This document shows, piece by piece, positions 24,061 through 36,500 of a stretch of 64,000 nt of DNA (position 1 is the stretch's first letter; each line of letters begins with the position of its first letter). Made by a program: the position numbers and the translations under genes. The notes under the pieces were generated by a model. That model ran no database searches and had not been told where the DNA came from. It was given only the letters and a program-made list of their open reading frames with translations. Source of the stretch: Diphasiastrum complanatum (lineage: Eukaryota > Streptophyta > Lycopodiopsida > Lycopodiales > Lycopodiaceae). The stretch lies in the NCBI GenBank assembly GCA_029204225.1, contig CM055095.1:12982530-13046529 (forward strand). Reading direction: 5' to 3'.

Positions 24061-24304
24061 ATACATAAGAGATCCTATACTAGAATGGTAAGGATACTCA
24101 CGCATTTGCTGTTTCTCATGAATTGTTTGGGGACACTGGTCCTTTGTCCTGGTTCCATTGGTGAGAGAGCTAACTTGCAATTGATCAGACTATATCTGAC
24201 TTAAATGTTGTAGATGTACCTCTGTTGTGTAATGTAGATCAACTTCTATTTTCTGTCTCTGCAGATTTGTATACCAAGGTAGAAATGAGCTTCATCCAGA
24301 TTAG

Positions 24305-24954
24305 TCATGTCGACATTGTCTTCTTCTCTTTTATCAGATCGGTATTGTTGCTGAAAAGCAATGTATCATCCACGTATAAAGTGATAATGATAAAAGACTG
24401 TTGCACTACTTTGAAATAAACGTTTGAATCTGAAGAGCTAGGTGTATAGCCATGATCAATAAAGAAAGTATTGATCCTTTGAAACCATGCTCGAGCAGAT
24501 TGCTTCAAGCCATAAAGTGTCTTAGGAGTTTACACACATAATTGTGTTTACCCTCGATAATATAACCTTCGGATTGCACCATGTAAATGTCTTGTTCGAT
24601 AACTCCATTGGGATATGCTGTCTGTACATCCATTTGATGTATTTTCAAATCTGCTGCAGCGGCAAATGATAGCAAAAGTTGAATAGAAGAATGCTTGACT
24701 ACTGGACTGAAGGTCTCAGTGTAATCAACGTTGTATACCTGAGAAAATCCTCTGGCGACAAGTTGTGTCTTTCTCCTGTTGATACTTCCATATGCATTGT
24801 ACTTGACTTTGAAAATCCATTTGAAATCAACTACGTTAATGTTGGTAGGTGATTCAACAATCGTCCACATCTGGTTCTTGATAGGAGATGAATATTCTTT
24901 ATCCATAGCTTCTTTTGAGAGATCAGAATCAGGCTGACAGAGTGCCTCTGTCAA
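24305..24954 (-). pseudogene. copia 2 reverse transcriptase
   Basis: Starts KEAMDKEYSSPIKNQMWTIV, then VDFKWIFKVKYNAYGSI, TQLVARGFSQVYNVDYTETF, MDVQTAYPNGVIEQDIYM. It shifts frame near 24505 to QSARAWFQRINTFFIDHGY and the catalytic ITLYVDDTLLF. The YVDD box is intact. Lys-Ala-Arg before LVARGF has become Arg-Lys-Thr-Gln. Confidence 0.88.
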
Positions 24955-25539
24955 AGTACAGCAAAATGGACCAAGAATAGATCTGAATCAGATCCACAAG
25001 TGTGATTGGATGTTAGATTAGATCAACCTATCAATCTACACAAGATTAGATAGCATTTAGATCAAATCTAGATGAATAAATCTAACAAGAACAATCATTA
25101 TTGATCAAAACTTGTACTTGCTGGTTTCACACATGTGAAAACCTGTCAGAGTACGGACAGTAGGCTGAGAATAAAGTATACTAAGCTTAGAACCCAATCA
25201 ATGCATAAAAACACAAGACAAATAGAGATTTTGCCAATTTTAACACCTCTTGGACGGACGTCGGTTCCTGAGCAAGATAGGCAGCAGACTTGTTGATATA
25301 CCGATTAGGTCATCTGCTAGTCCTTGAAGATATTTTGGGTAATACAGGAAGTTGATTATTTCCATCATACTGTAGTTGCTGATCTGCAACATCATCATCT
25401 TCTAATCTGTCGTTGATTTGTTGTAGAGAATAGGAATAGTTGACTGGGGAACTGGAAAGTTCAAAGCGTCAGGAGAATCTGATAGGTCAGCTACATGGGA
25501 ATTGCCTTCCTTTGAGGTCTTGAAACTGATCTTCGATGA
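24955..25539 (-). other. copia 2 linker with interrupted stretch
   Basis: On the minus strand a basic linker piece (PNRYINKSAAYLAQEP) is readable around 25310-25260. The next roughly 300 bp towards the reverse transcriptase (25250-24960) are full of stops and look like inserted or unrelated non-coding DNA rich in AGATCAA-type words. Confidence 0.45.
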
Positions 25540-26516
25540 AGATGACATCCCAGCTAGTGAATATCTTTGACTCTATAGGATCGAACAACTTGTAGGCTTG
25601 ATCTAAAGTAGTGTAGCTGATGAAAACACATTTGATACTCCGGAAGTCGAGCTTCTTCCTAAGATCACGAGGTATCTGCGCAAAAGCAGTACATCCAAAA
25701 ACTTGTAAGTTTGATAAAGAAGGTTTGGTATCTATCCAAACTTCAAATGGTGTTTTGTCTGAGAGGCCTTTAGTGGAACATTTGTTCTGAATATAAGTTG
25801 TTGTTGAAACAGCTTCAGCCTAGAAGCACTTTGGAAGTATAGCATGTGATAACATGTACTTTTCCGATTCAACTAAGGTTCTGTTCTTTCTCTCAGCAAA
25901 ACCATTTAATTGAGGCGAATAGGAAGTGATGTATTGTTGTTCAATGTCGTTGTTAAGGCAGTAGTCCTTCAATTCGTTGGAGATGTATTCTCCCTTGTTA
26001 TCTGACCTCAGCGCTTTGATTCATTTGCCAGTTTGATTCTCAGCATGCTCTTTGAATTGTCTGAATTTGATGAAAGCCTCTGATTTTTGTTTAATGAAAT
26101 AAGCAACTGTTCTTCTAGAGAATTCGTCAATAAAGGTAATGAAGTACTTTGCATCTAGCAATGAAGGAGTTTGCATAGGTCCACATATATCTGTATGAAC
26201 AACATCTAACAGATCTTTTTTGCATGCATATGGTTTGATCTAGAAGGAATCCTAGTCTGCTTTCAAAAAATGCAGCTATGACAGACAGGGAGATCGACCT
26301 TACTAGAAGGATAGTCAAGATCAAGGACCATGGATTGTCTGGAATGCTCAAAATAGATGCATGATTCACGTGTCCTAAGCGATGATGCCATAGTAATGTT
26401 TTATTGACTAGAACATAACTTTTCAAGGCTTGACTAGACTCATAATAGCAATGTGTCAATCTATATAAGTAAACTCTGTCTTTTGTCGAGTGCAAGGATC
26501 TTATTACTCCTATCAA
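25540..26516 (-). pseudogene. copia 2 integrase
   Basis: The pre-integrase zinc-binding part contains LLWHRRLGHVNHAS. The integrase core is spread over several frames. The C-terminal part reads VFGCTAFAQIPRDLRKKLDF, then KCVFISYTTLDQAYKLFDP, the usual copia sequence after the core. There are many stops, so this is an old relic. Confidence 0.82.
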
Positions 26517-26990
26517 TGATTTTGCATTGATCAGATTGAAATTCTACCTTATGATCTAAATCTATAATTCTACTCACTAATAACAGATTTGTAGAGAGTT
26601 TAGAAACATATAAGACCTTTGATAGTAATTTGAATTGATCATGCTGGAAACGCAATCTTACAGTACCTTCACCTTCAATAGTGTGAGTACTATCGTCACC
26701 AAGATGAACAAATTTCTTCGTGCTGTAAGGAGTGTAGAAGTTGAAGATCTCACGTTGATTGGTCATATGTTGAGTTGCTTCAGAATCGAGAAACCATGAA
26801 TCATCCAAAAATGCGCTTTGATCTTTGACCATGAATGCGCCTTGGAGAGATGATAAGACTGTGTTTGCTTGTTGATCAGGTTGCTTGTCTGCATTCTTTG
26901 CTTGGAGAATTCGGCAATCCTTCATCTCATGGTTACTGCGTTTGCAATACCTGCAAAACATCTTCTTCTTCGATTGTGGATTTGATGATT
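26517..26990 (-). pseudogene. copia 2 nucleocapsid knuckle and protease
   Basis: CRYCKRSNHEMKDC is a C-x2-C-x4-H-x4-C knuckle. The protease follows as SWFLDSEATQHMT: the active-site DSG is changed to DSE, so the enzyme would be dead even if translated. GEGTVRLRF and VLYVSKLSTNLLLVSRI follow as in other copia elements. Confidence 0.85.
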
Positions 26991-27012
26991 GTTCTTGACC
27001 CTGAGTCGGCTT

Positions 27013-27660
27013 CTAATTCATTGTAGCCTTTTTGAAGCCTTTCTGCTTCTGTCGCTTCGAGCCTTTGTTGACAAATAGAGCCTGAGAGGAGGAAGTAGAC
27101 GAAGTGTTTTGACTTCTTCTATTATCTTCTTGTAGCAACATAGTGATAACTCTAGTAAGAGTTAAATCTGTGTGTGTCGATATGATCATCACCCAGTTCT
27201 CATATGTAGAGGGCAAGCTTGAAAGCAATGTCGTAATTGTGTCTTGATCGTTATGACTGATCCGACAGCGGCCATCTATTGCAAGAGATACTTAAACTGG
27301 TTAATGTGATTATGAAGAGAATCACCAGTAGACATTTTGAAAGTGAATAATTTCCTTCGTAGATGTAACTTAATAGTTACGTCCCTCACGTCATATAGTG
27401 GGTCCAAAATGTCCCAAACGTCTCTTGACGTTTTAGCTTCAGCTATGTGTCCAATCTGTGTATCTGATATATTGAGGATGATAAGCACAAACGCTTTACC
27501 GTCCTTCGATTTCCACTTTGAGTCATCATCTTCAAGTTTTACTTTTGTACCTGTAACAATATCCCATAATTTGCTGGCAATTAGCAAGGTCTTCATCTTA
27601 AATTTTCACAAATAATAATTGGATCCATTCAGCTTGTCTATGATAAGACCAGCTTTACTT
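27013..27660 (-). pseudogene. copia 2 gag
   Basis: MKTLLIASKLWDIVTGTKVK, then ISDTQIGHIAEAKTSRDVWD and LHLRRKLFTFKMSTGDSL are typical plant copia gag (UBN2-like) sequence. The next frame carries MLSSLPSTYENWVMII. The start lies near 27660. A break near 27280 separates the two open frames. Confidence 0.85.
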
Positions 27661-27809
27661 TGAGAATCCATCTGGAACTTAGTCTGTCGATTGTATCGAT
27701 GACGCTAAGATGTGGTAATGCCAACAATGAGAAATCAATTCCCTGATACTGAAAGGCTGAAAAGAACTAAAGAGTATGATATCAATTTGATATCGCAAAA
27801 GATATCAAG

Positions 27810-27831
27810 TATTAGAGCTTTCGCTCTAATA
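27810..27831. other. Perfect hairpin next to duplicate primer site
   Basis: TATTAGAGC-TTTC-GCTCTAATA, a 9 bp perfect stem with a 4-base loop. Its right arm is the start of a decayed primer-binding-like word GCTCTAATATCA (27823-27834). Confidence 0.6.
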
Positions 27832-27865
27832 TCATGTTGAAATCAGATAAAGAAGTAGTGAAAAC

Positions 27866-27877
27866 GCTCTGATACCA
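27866..27877 (-). other. Primer binding site of copia 2
   Basis: The minus strand reads TGGTATCAGAGC, complementary to initiator Met-tRNA. A second, mutated copy of the same junction (TGATATTAGAGC) lies 43 bp to the left, which suggests a small duplication of the LTR/leader border. Confidence 0.82.
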
Positions 27878-28680
27878 TGCTGAAAAGTGGTGTGCAGAAG
27901 ATAGGCCTAGCTCGAAAAGAAACGAATGAAAATAATTTGTGTGTCTAGAAAGAAAACTTTTCGTGCATGGCGGAATAAAATATGTTCAACTTTTCAATGC
28001 ATGACTACGCTTATCAATTTCAAACAAGACAAGAGTGATAGAAATCACGTTTGGACTTATAGTAACTAACTTCGAAATCATCAGTACTACATTGATTACA
28101 TAGCCAAACAATTAAGAATAAAAAATTATCAGACAAATAATTAGTCGTGAAGAACTCCAAAAAACGCATACATTCTGAGACAAAGCTGAACGCAATAAAG
28201 AATAGTATTGATTCAAAACAAAACAGAAGTAAATGAGTACAATAAGTTGCGGATCGAAGCCGTGTACTCTATGCTATCTCTGAGAGGCTAAAATGAAAGT
28301 CTAAATTAAACGCAATGTTGATAAGCACTGGCGCAATAGCAATTTCTAAAACAACTCTAAGAAGTGAGCTAGAATGCTCAAGAGTGTTCAAGCTCGCAGG
28401 CTTGAGAGAGAAAACTAACTATTCAAAAACTTCTTCTAATAATTTTGATAATCTGATAATAATACTATATGAATATGAACAGCTATTTATACGAAGAAAT
28501 TAGGTCATCAATTGCGATCGTCAGTTGGCTGGTGATCTGCTGGCATCCATCCGGTCCTTGTCATTGATTGCTGATAAGTGGTGAAATTGGCTGTAAACGT
28601 TCTGTCTGCATAAATGAATCAAAACTGTGGCTCTGCAGAAATGAACTAAAACAGCCACAGGCAACACTATCACAAAAAAA
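27878..28680 (-). repeat. Probable 5' LTR region of copia 2
   Basis: By position this must contain the 5' LTR, since it starts TGCTGAAAAG right next to the primer binding site. No second copy was found, so its outer end is not defined. No coding sequence is recognised. Confidence 0.4.
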
Positions 28681-29045
28681 TGACATTGTCGGGTTCTTTT
28701 GCGAAAAAGACGAAAAAAGTGAAGGTGCCCTTAAATCTCATTTAGGGTTGCCCCACACTTTGCTAGAGTCATTTCATTAACATTTGAGGCTCTTTGGAAA
28801 AAACAAAAAATGCGACACTATGATTTTACACGAGATTTCTGTCAGACGAAAAACGCGAAAAAGGCGACACTACATTTTTCAGCAAAATTCTTGACAGGGA
28901 AAAGGAGACATTGTCGTAAACTCCGTGTAGTTCTGCAGACTGTGTAAAAACACTTGTAATTCTGCAGATTGTGTAAACACACGGAAATATCCGCAGAACT
29001 GGATTAACAATGGATGGAAATTAAAACCGATTAGACGATTGGTAA
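28681..29045 (+). repeat. GCGAAAAA/GCGACACT-rich LTR module, plus orientation
   Basis: Repeats words such as AATGCGACACTATG, GACGAAAAACGCGAAAAAGG and GTTCTGCAGACTGTGTAA. The same word family fills the U3 part of the copia LTR at 42140-42460 (same orientation) and of 29320-29640 (opposite orientation), so this is a fragment of a related LTR. Confidence 0.5.
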
Positions 29046-29059
29046 GAAGGAGAATAATC

Positions 29060-29777
29060 CAACACTGAGTATCTCTCTCTCTCTATATATATATAATCAC
29101 TAACTTTGAGGAGTCAGCTACTAGAAGACCCGTTTTGATCGTTTGATCTCATTAGAGTATCCACATGCATCATGCTCTTCAATCTCTCATTTACATATAT
29201 ATAGCAATTGGAAGATCTTGCATTATTCTATCTTTGCATTTACAAGATCGCTTAACAACTGATCAAACTGACTAATTAGAACATTTATTATTGGAGCATG
29301 AAGACGTAGACAGTCTGTACTTGGAATCCTGTGTAATTCTACAGAGTGTCGCATTTTTCGCCTATGTGGAATTCTGTGTAAAACTGTAGTATCACATTTT
29401 TCGCATTTATCGTCTATCATAAATTGCATGTAAATGCAGCGTCACATTTGCATGTAAAAATGCACTGCCGCATTTTTCGCGAAGCAGTATCGCATTTCTA
29501 GAAGTGTCTAAAATGGCCGAAAAAACTGAGTTAGCACAAGTGTCACAAAACACTTAGTTGCTCAAGATGGCCTGAAGGTGGAAAGGCGACAATATCGGGT
29601 GTCGAGTTTTTCGCCTGTCAGAAATTGCAAAGAAAAATGCAGAATGTTGTGACAAACAGTTCAAATATGCAAACTGTTGAGAAACCATTCATTTTCTGCA
29701 AGTTTCATTTGAGAGAGTAAAATCGAGAAAAGGAAGGAGGGCAGTTAGGAAGAGTAGGAGTAAGATTAAACTCCAAT
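29060..29777 (-). repeat. 3' LTR of copia 3 (left end incomplete)
   Basis: The reverse complement matches the LTR at 42010 onward: TTGGAGTTTAATCTTACTCC, then the GCGACACT-rich part, then the TATATATA stretch and the AGAGAGATA word. Similarity stops near 29060, well short of the full length of the 42010-43156 LTR, so this copy is truncated or diverged at its distal end. Confidence 0.75.
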
Positions 29778-29799
29778 GCTCCCCCTTGAGCTTACTTCT

Positions 29800-30691
29800 A
29801 TGAAATCTGAACTACAATTGAGATTTATCATATCTACTAAGGTAGAATGTTTATTTCTAGACAATGGCTTTGTCAAAATATCAACCAACATACTGTCTGT
29901 ATGACAGTAACTTTGCACAACATCTTTATTTTGAACTTTCTCTCTAAGAAAATGGAACTAAACTTCTATGTGTTTAGTTCTAGTATGAGTACGTGGGTTC
30001 AAAGGTAGCTCTGATTGTCACATTGGAGTATTGTTGGACCGATCCGTGGGAATTGTAAATCCTGTAGTAGCCTTCTTAGCCATATTATCTCCTTCATTGC
30101 TGATGTAGCTGCAACATATTCAAATTCTATAGAGGACAATGAAATGCATTTCTGCTTTCTGTTGTTCCATAAAATGGGTCCTCTTGCAAGGAAACAAATA
30201 TAACCTGATTAAAATTTTATAATATCCACATCTCCTGCCCAATCTAAATCTGAATAGGTGACTAAAATGAGTGCAACTTATGTATTATCATTATAGCTCA
30301 AAGCATAGTGTTTCATAGCTTGAATGTACTTCAGTACTCTTTGGGAGCCTTCCAATGTTGTAGGCCTAGATTGGACATATACTGAGATAATGTGCTCACC
30401 GCATATGCTAGATCAGGTCGTGTGCAGATCATAGAATACATTATAGATCCTATGACAGATTGATAAGGATACCTGCACATGTCTTGCTGATCTGCTTGAG
30501 TTCTGGGACATGTCTTTAGACAGCTTGGATCCTGGATCCATGGGTGTGTCTATCGGTTTGCAGTCCTCCATGCCATATCTGCGAATTACATTGGTTAGAT
30601 AGGAATCTCGACTTATAGTGATCCTTCTGCTTGCGTGATCTCTACTAATCTCCATATCGAGAAGGTAATGAACTGGGCCTAAATCAGTCAT
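29800..30691 (-). pseudogene. copia 3 RNase H and end of reverse transcriptase
   Basis: Begins MTDLGPVHYLLDMEISRD and YGMEDCKPIDTPMDPGSKL. RNase H fragments follow in mixed frames (DLDWAGDVD, EGDNMAKKATTGFT). The end reads HIEVQFHFLREKVQNKDVV and VDILTKPLSRNKH, just before the polypurine tract. Confidence 0.85.
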
Positions 30692-30724
30692 CTCAAATTC
30701 AAATGAAAACAGAGATTTGGTTTC

Positions 30725-31339
30725 CTATAATAACTTATTTGAATTGTTGATAATTAAGAAATCATCAACGTATAATGTTATTATAACATATCTTGACCCC
30801 TTTCGTTTGAGATACACATTAGAGTCTGCGGAGCAAGAAGTGAAATTATGCTGCAACAAGAAGTGATTGATTCTTTCATACCAGGCTCGGGGAGCTTGCT
30901 TGAGGCCATACAGTGCCTTGTGCAATTTACATACCAAATGCTCTTGGCCTTTAAGGACATAACCTTTTGGTTGATAAATGAATATGTCATCTTGTATATA
31001 TTCGTGAAGGAACGCTGTCTGGACGTCCATCTGGTGAATGTCCAGATCCTCTGCAGTAGCTATAGCCAGCAAGGTGCGAATAGATTGATGCTTTACCACT
31101 GGACTGAAGGTGTCAGTGTAATTTATCCCATAAACTTGCTCAAATCCTTTCACCACTAATCGAGCTTTCCATTTGGATATTGATCCATCTGGCTTAAGCT
31201 TTAGCTTGAAGATCCATTTAGAGTCAATAGGTTTTATACCTATAGGAGGATTGACAAGACTCCAAGTCTTGTTCTTCATCAAGAAATGGTACTCAACATC
31301 CATGGCAGCTTTCCATTCATCTACATTGGGAATTGCCAA
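30725..31339 (-). pseudogene. copia 3 reverse transcriptase core
   Basis: An uninterrupted frame of about 204 codons: WKAAMDVEYHFLMKNKTWSL, then SKWIFKLKLKPDGSI, KARLVVKGFEQVYGINYTDT, HQMDVQTAFLHEYIQDDIF, KALYGLKQAPRAWYERINHF and catalytic IITLYVDDFLI. It is the least damaged copia polymerase in the window and ends just after the active site by frameshift to the 30691 frame. Confidence 0.92.
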
Positions 31340-31482
31340 TGCTATCTACAATAGTGGCAGGTTCATCATGATTGATGAACGCCTGAGGGGTGAAACAATT
31401 AGATTGTTGTCGTTGTCTCGTAGACCTTCTAACTGCAGGTGCTTGAGTGGATGTTTCTCCTGGGTGAATGACTGGGATAACT

Positions 31483-32216
31483 TCAGCTTGTGGTTGAACA
31501 GTTGTAGTAGGCTCCAAAGGGTGTCTTGGAGTTGAGTGCCTTTATGCTGGAATAATTTTGCAAATAGGAGGTTGTAGAGATTGCTTCAGTCCAAAAATTC
31601 TTGGGTAGTTGAGCATTGACTGTCATGGATCTTGCAGCTTCCAATCGTGTTCGGTTCTTTCGCTCAGCTACGCCATTTTGCTGTGGAGTGTAGCTGGCTG
31701 TGAACTGATGGTGCACGCCACATAATGATAGGTAGTCTGCCATTTAGTTGATAGATACTCTCCCCCTGAATCAGACCGTAGGGCCTTTATTCTCTAGCTA
31801 GTTTGATTCTCAGCATATTGCTTGAATTCTTTGAAGCAATTGAATGCTTCTGACTTGTTCTTTATGACCATAATTCTGGTGAACCGGGAGTAGTCATCAA
31901 TGAATGTGATAAAATATAGACCCAAGGAGTGTACGCTCATGGGACCACATAAGTCACTGTGAATCAGTGACAGAATGGACTTCGCTCTCCTGGCTTGTCT
32001 TCTTGAAAATTTTGTTCTAGGTTGTTTCCCTAATAGACAATTTTCACAGGCAGTTTGATTAGCCGTAGAAATAGCATTGATATTCATATCCTTGACCATT
32101 TTGTTATGATGCATGTACAAGATTGAACGCATGTTTAAGTGACCTAGTCTTTGATGCCAAACATGAGCATCAAAATTACTCACAGTAAGTGCATAATCGT
32201 GACTCAAGGTATACAA
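31483..32216 (-). pseudogene. copia 3 integrase
   Basis: The pre-integrase part has VWHQRLGHLNMRS and CENCLLGKQPRTKFS. The core has ILSLIHSDLCGPM and LYFITFIDDYSRFTRIM. After a break near 31794-31743 the sequence continues YTPQQNGVAERKNRT, which carries the catalytic Glu region. The integrase C-terminus is shortened, and a Thr/Gln/Arg-rich linker (31517-31317) leads to the polymerase. Confidence 0.88.
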
Positions 32217-32230
32217 ATTTCATTCACTGT

Positions 32231-34396
32231 GTGTAGAGAGGATTTCATTAGAATTCCCTTCAATCCAACCCTAATCCTTTTCTTCTCTTCTTTCCCTTCT
32301 ACTCCTTGCTTCTCAAAGAGTAAGCTTTTGTGGCAAACAAGCATAATTGACACTTATAGAGGAGCGTTGGACTACAAACAACTATCTTGATCATTGGAGC
32401 TCAAAAAAGTGGTCCTCCAAGTATGAGAATGGCAGTTGGCCAACAATCTACATTGATTATGTATGCATTCTCTGCTTTAATGCATATTTGTTTATACTTT
32501 GAGCATTGTCTTCGTAGCGACTAAAGCAACACACTTTGTTGTCCATTCTTTCACCTATGTACTGATAGTAGTAGATCACTGATCTACAAAGTATTTGCTT
32601 TCATTTTTGAGTTGATTTTATCAAGTAGTGAAGCACTCCATTTTGATGGAAATGTGCCCTCCATAAAATGAATTTATTGATAGCTATAGATCACTGGTTT
32701 TACAATAAGATTTCACATACATTATGTGAGGATTATGCAATGTATAGCCAACAATAGGTTGCTGTCTCTGTAGGCATATTTCTTGCTCTATACTTATGAA
32801 TGAGTGTGCTAACTTGCATATACTCTATGGGCGCCCAAATCTTGGTTTTCTACAGAACATTTCCATTGCTCTATACAATCATTACATAAGGCTCTCCATT
32901 TGCCTACTAAGGGATTGCAAATCGAAGCATTCAAGAAGGTGAATCCATGCTTCTTACACATCTTCTGGTAAAACTGTGCTTATCCTCAAGTATAGGAGTC
33001 CCAAACAATATGGTAACTAAACTACTTAATGTGATCGATGCCTACGAATGCTTGTAACCGAGAAAGGAAGCCGTTGACAGAAAAGCTTGGCCTCTTGCTA
33101 ACGCTTACTAGAAATAGATAGTTTTCCATTCAAAGCTTTACTTTTGAATGTAGTACAAAATTAACTTGAGATTATTGCCCTTCAATCATAATGCTAGTAG
33201 GGTTTGTGGCTTAGCAAAGTGGAAGAGACGAACATGACTACCTCTTAGGAAGAGTGACTACTACATGCATTCAGGTATGACATTGTGCAAATCCCACTAC
33301 TTATGCCAGGTTTCGAGTGATGGATTGAACATTAATAAACCTGTCTGTATACATTCGCATTGAGCTAGAACCTATGCTACACCATAGTAGTATACACCAC
33401 AACATTCTTGAAAATGTTATCTAATATGTTGTTTTCAACTACACATAACTATTAGCGGAATGCTAAGTGTACTATCAATGCTTATATAGTATAAACAGCC
33501 TAAAAAAACAACCATACCCACAAGAATAAAAGTGATTTAGTTCTTTACGTAATTAGGAGTATAGTGGGATTATTATGGGACTGGAAAGCAAGGATCTGCT
33601 CAGTATTTACCACACTCATATAAGACTAAACTATTAGTCTTATGGGTCAAAATGGTATGGAATTATCCTGATACCTACGAGAGTATACACACTTTACTTG
33701 TTGCACTTAAACAAATTACTGGATATAGTAGTGTAATGAGTTGCAGTGTTTGGGCATCTATTATGTTTGAATCAGTTCAGAGTTTGGTAGGCTTAAATGG
33801 CATGGATTTGTCCAAGTCAGCTTGAACGGCATGGATTTTCCCAAGCAACTTTACATAGAGTTCATCGAGTACCAAAAGATTCATAAGTACTGATGGGTAC
33901 AAGAAGGCATGGGTATATGCCCTGATACCGACTCCCACTGGTAGTGATTGATTATGGCTTCTTCGCATTATTCTATGTGAATGTTGTATTTTATAATAGA
34001 TATACTTGTCTTAAACTGATCAGTATGGCAGATGTCCTGATACGGTAATATTAGGGAGAGACCTATGATGTGGCAAATAACTTGGTGGGAAAGATTGGAC
34101 TGATGATTATACATTTCATATAAGTTGATAGTGAATCTTGTTTCGGACATGGATACAATTGATGCTCAGCTATGACACCTGTCTTCCTCACTAAACTAAC
34201 TCGTGCAATTGTGTTTTGTGGGATGGTGGCAGGTAACAGCTAGGTCTCCTAAAACTTGCTTCACTTTATGGTACTTTGTATTATAAATTTTTTTCAGCTT
34301 CATTTAAACTTATTATGATATAAAACGAAACGATTCAAAGGGTTTGATCTTGACTTGTCAAGAGGGACTAAGTGAAATTTGTGTTACTCTCTCTTG
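32231..34396. other. No recognisable gene; faint periodic words
   Basis: No domain in any frame. CCTGATACC-like words recur at 33668, 33920 and 34034 in similar context and resemble the reverse of words at 48290-48320, hinting at an unclassified repeat shared by the two regions. No terminal repeats were found. Confidence 0.3.
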
Positions 34397-34502
34397 GTGT
34401 TTCTATCTTTTCCCACACAGGTTCATTCTCCATACATCTTGCTAATAGGTCGAAGGTGAGGTCATGCTCGGAACGTTGTTGCAACCACTACAAGTCATGA
34501 CA
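34397..34502 (+). repeat. LTR 3' end fragment (gypsy-type, element G1)
   Basis: GTTCATTCTCCATACATCTTG to AAGTCATGACA matches the end of the LTR at 35489-36050. Upstream of about 34397 the match is lost. It is followed by a primer binding site, so it is the remnant of a 5' LTR. Confidence 0.75.
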
Positions 34503-34521
34503 GGAGAGCGCCCTACAATTT

Positions 34522-34539
34522 TGGCGTCGTTGCCGAGGA
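34522..34539 (+). other. Primer binding site, Tat/Athila-like
   Basis: TGGCGTCGTTGCCGAGGA closely resembles the TGGCGCCGTTGCCGGGGA word found next to the LTRs of Tat and Athila type Ty3/gypsy elements. A second, better copy lies at 39279. Confidence 0.75.
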
Positions 34540-35488
34540 GCAACACACTCTCATCTTGCTTGTTAGCATTCTTTTCATATTTTGTGGTTAGAATGCATTT
34601 AGGCATCTTGGTCTTGGCATGCTAGGGTTAGCTCTGCATTATGAAGATGATTTGTGAAAGTTATGTCCAAAAACGCTCAAAAAAAAAGAGAGTGGGGACT
34701 ACATTTTTTGTTTTTTGTTTTTTGTTTTTCAGCCCCTTTTTATTCATTTTTTGCATGACCTTCTATTCGTTATAATTCAATTTGAATAGGTATAGTTGTA
34801 GAACATTGAAAGGGCTTTCTGGAGATGTAATTTTTTCTAAAATTCGTCAAGTAATATGCAAGTTACAAAATTTTTAAATTGGCAACAAAATTTTGTAAAC
34901 TTGTCATAAACCATAAATTTTTAGATTTTTTTTTCTGCCCTTTTTTATTCATGTTTTGCCCGACTTTCTATTCTCTGTAATTCGATTTGAATAGGTAGCA
35001 TTGTAGAGCATTGCAAGGACTTTCTGGAGTTTTTTTTTTTTTTTTTCATTTCATTAAATATTGAGCAAGTTACAAATTTTTGAACTTGTCAAAAAAAAAA
35101 ATTGTAACCTTGTCATTAGTTTCAACAATGTCATTGCTAACAACTGCACCTATCTACATTGATCAAAATCAACAAGCATTATCTTGGGATCCTTTTCTAG
35201 ATGGTGTCGACTACCCATTTGTCAGTAAACAAAGTTATCAAAAGTGGCCACCAGATTTATATGGTTGTTATTGAAAATCTGGCAAGTCCATGTTCTTGCT
35301 AATCATCAACAAATAAAGCATCAGATTTTATGTAAGCAAATCAATATCTACGCTTTTCATGTAGCAGACAATTCTATTTTGCAATTGAATAATCACATCT
35401 TTTCAACTTCATCACCACACAACATTTTGCAGGATTCAAGCGTTGGGGCAGGTGTCATGGGACCGTCACCAATTTTGGTGGGGGATAC
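34540..35488 (+). mobile_element. Internal region of element G1, non-coding
   Basis: About 0.95 kb between the primer binding site and the next LTR, without gag or pol. It contains a direct repeat (about 34726-34860 and 34930-35030) sharing CTTCTATTC, AATTTGAATAGGTA and GGACTTTCTGGAG-type words. It ends with a purine-rich GGTGGGGGATAC just before the LTR, which serves well as a polypurine tract. It fits a small non-autonomous LTR element. Confidence 0.6.
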
Positions 35489-36050
<562 letters not shown>

Positions 36051-36500
36051 AGAGAGCACCCTACACAAAGAAGTAGGCTAACAACATTACAATAAGGCTC
36101 TCAAATGGACTAATCCTCAGAATGAGGCCGTTACTAAAGTGGATCCTAATATCCGTAGATGACGTCTAGCATGATACACTAGAGCATTTCAAAAATTATA
36201 TTTTAGATGATGTGGAAATCATGTTACCAAAAGCTCATCTTGAAGTTGAAGAAGTTGTGCTAGATACACAGGAAGTTTATGATAGATCAGCTCATGCTCA
36301 ACAAATGAATCTTGCTAAACCAAGTGAGGAAGAGATAATAATTCAAGTGGGGCACAACTATCTCCATCCCGATTTTTAGAATTGAGAAAGTTGATGATTG
36401 AATACAAAGATTGTTTTACTTGGTCTTATAAAGACCTGAAGGATATTCCCACTATATTGTAAAAAATATCGTTCCATTGGTACCATATGTAGTTCCTAAA
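36051..36500 (+). pseudogene. Ty3/gypsy pol fragment (protease/RT border)
   Basis: After the second leader copy the plus strand reads a decayed gypsy polyprotein. LRKLMIEYKDCFTWSYKDLK (about 36380-36440) is the conserved region just before the gypsy reverse transcriptase. Stops are frequent. At about 36500 it joins a copia integrase directly. Confidence 0.65.

Larger units (their letters stand above)
23640..27877 (-). mobile_element. Ty1/copia element 2, relic
   Basis: A minus-strand copia element with gag, protease, integrase, reverse transcriptase and RNase H in the expected order between a primer binding site at 27877-27866 and about 23640. A clear 3' LTR was not found on the left. All domains carry frameshifts. 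It belongs to a different copia lineage from element 1, because the protein motifs differ throughout. Confidence 0.82.
29060..32230 (-). mobile_element. Ty1/copia element 3, 5'-truncated
   Basis: A minus-strand copia relic with integrase, reverse transcriptase, RNase H, a classic polypurine tract (minus strand AAGGGGGAG at about 29791-29783) and a 3' LTR. Gag, protease and the 5' LTR are missing, because similarity ends near 32230. Confidence 0.85.

Noticed and set aside
32231..34396. Shared repeat family with 47866-48600
   Set aside because: A few CCTGATACC and CCATGC words look alike in opposite orientation, but I could not align more than about 20 bases at a time.
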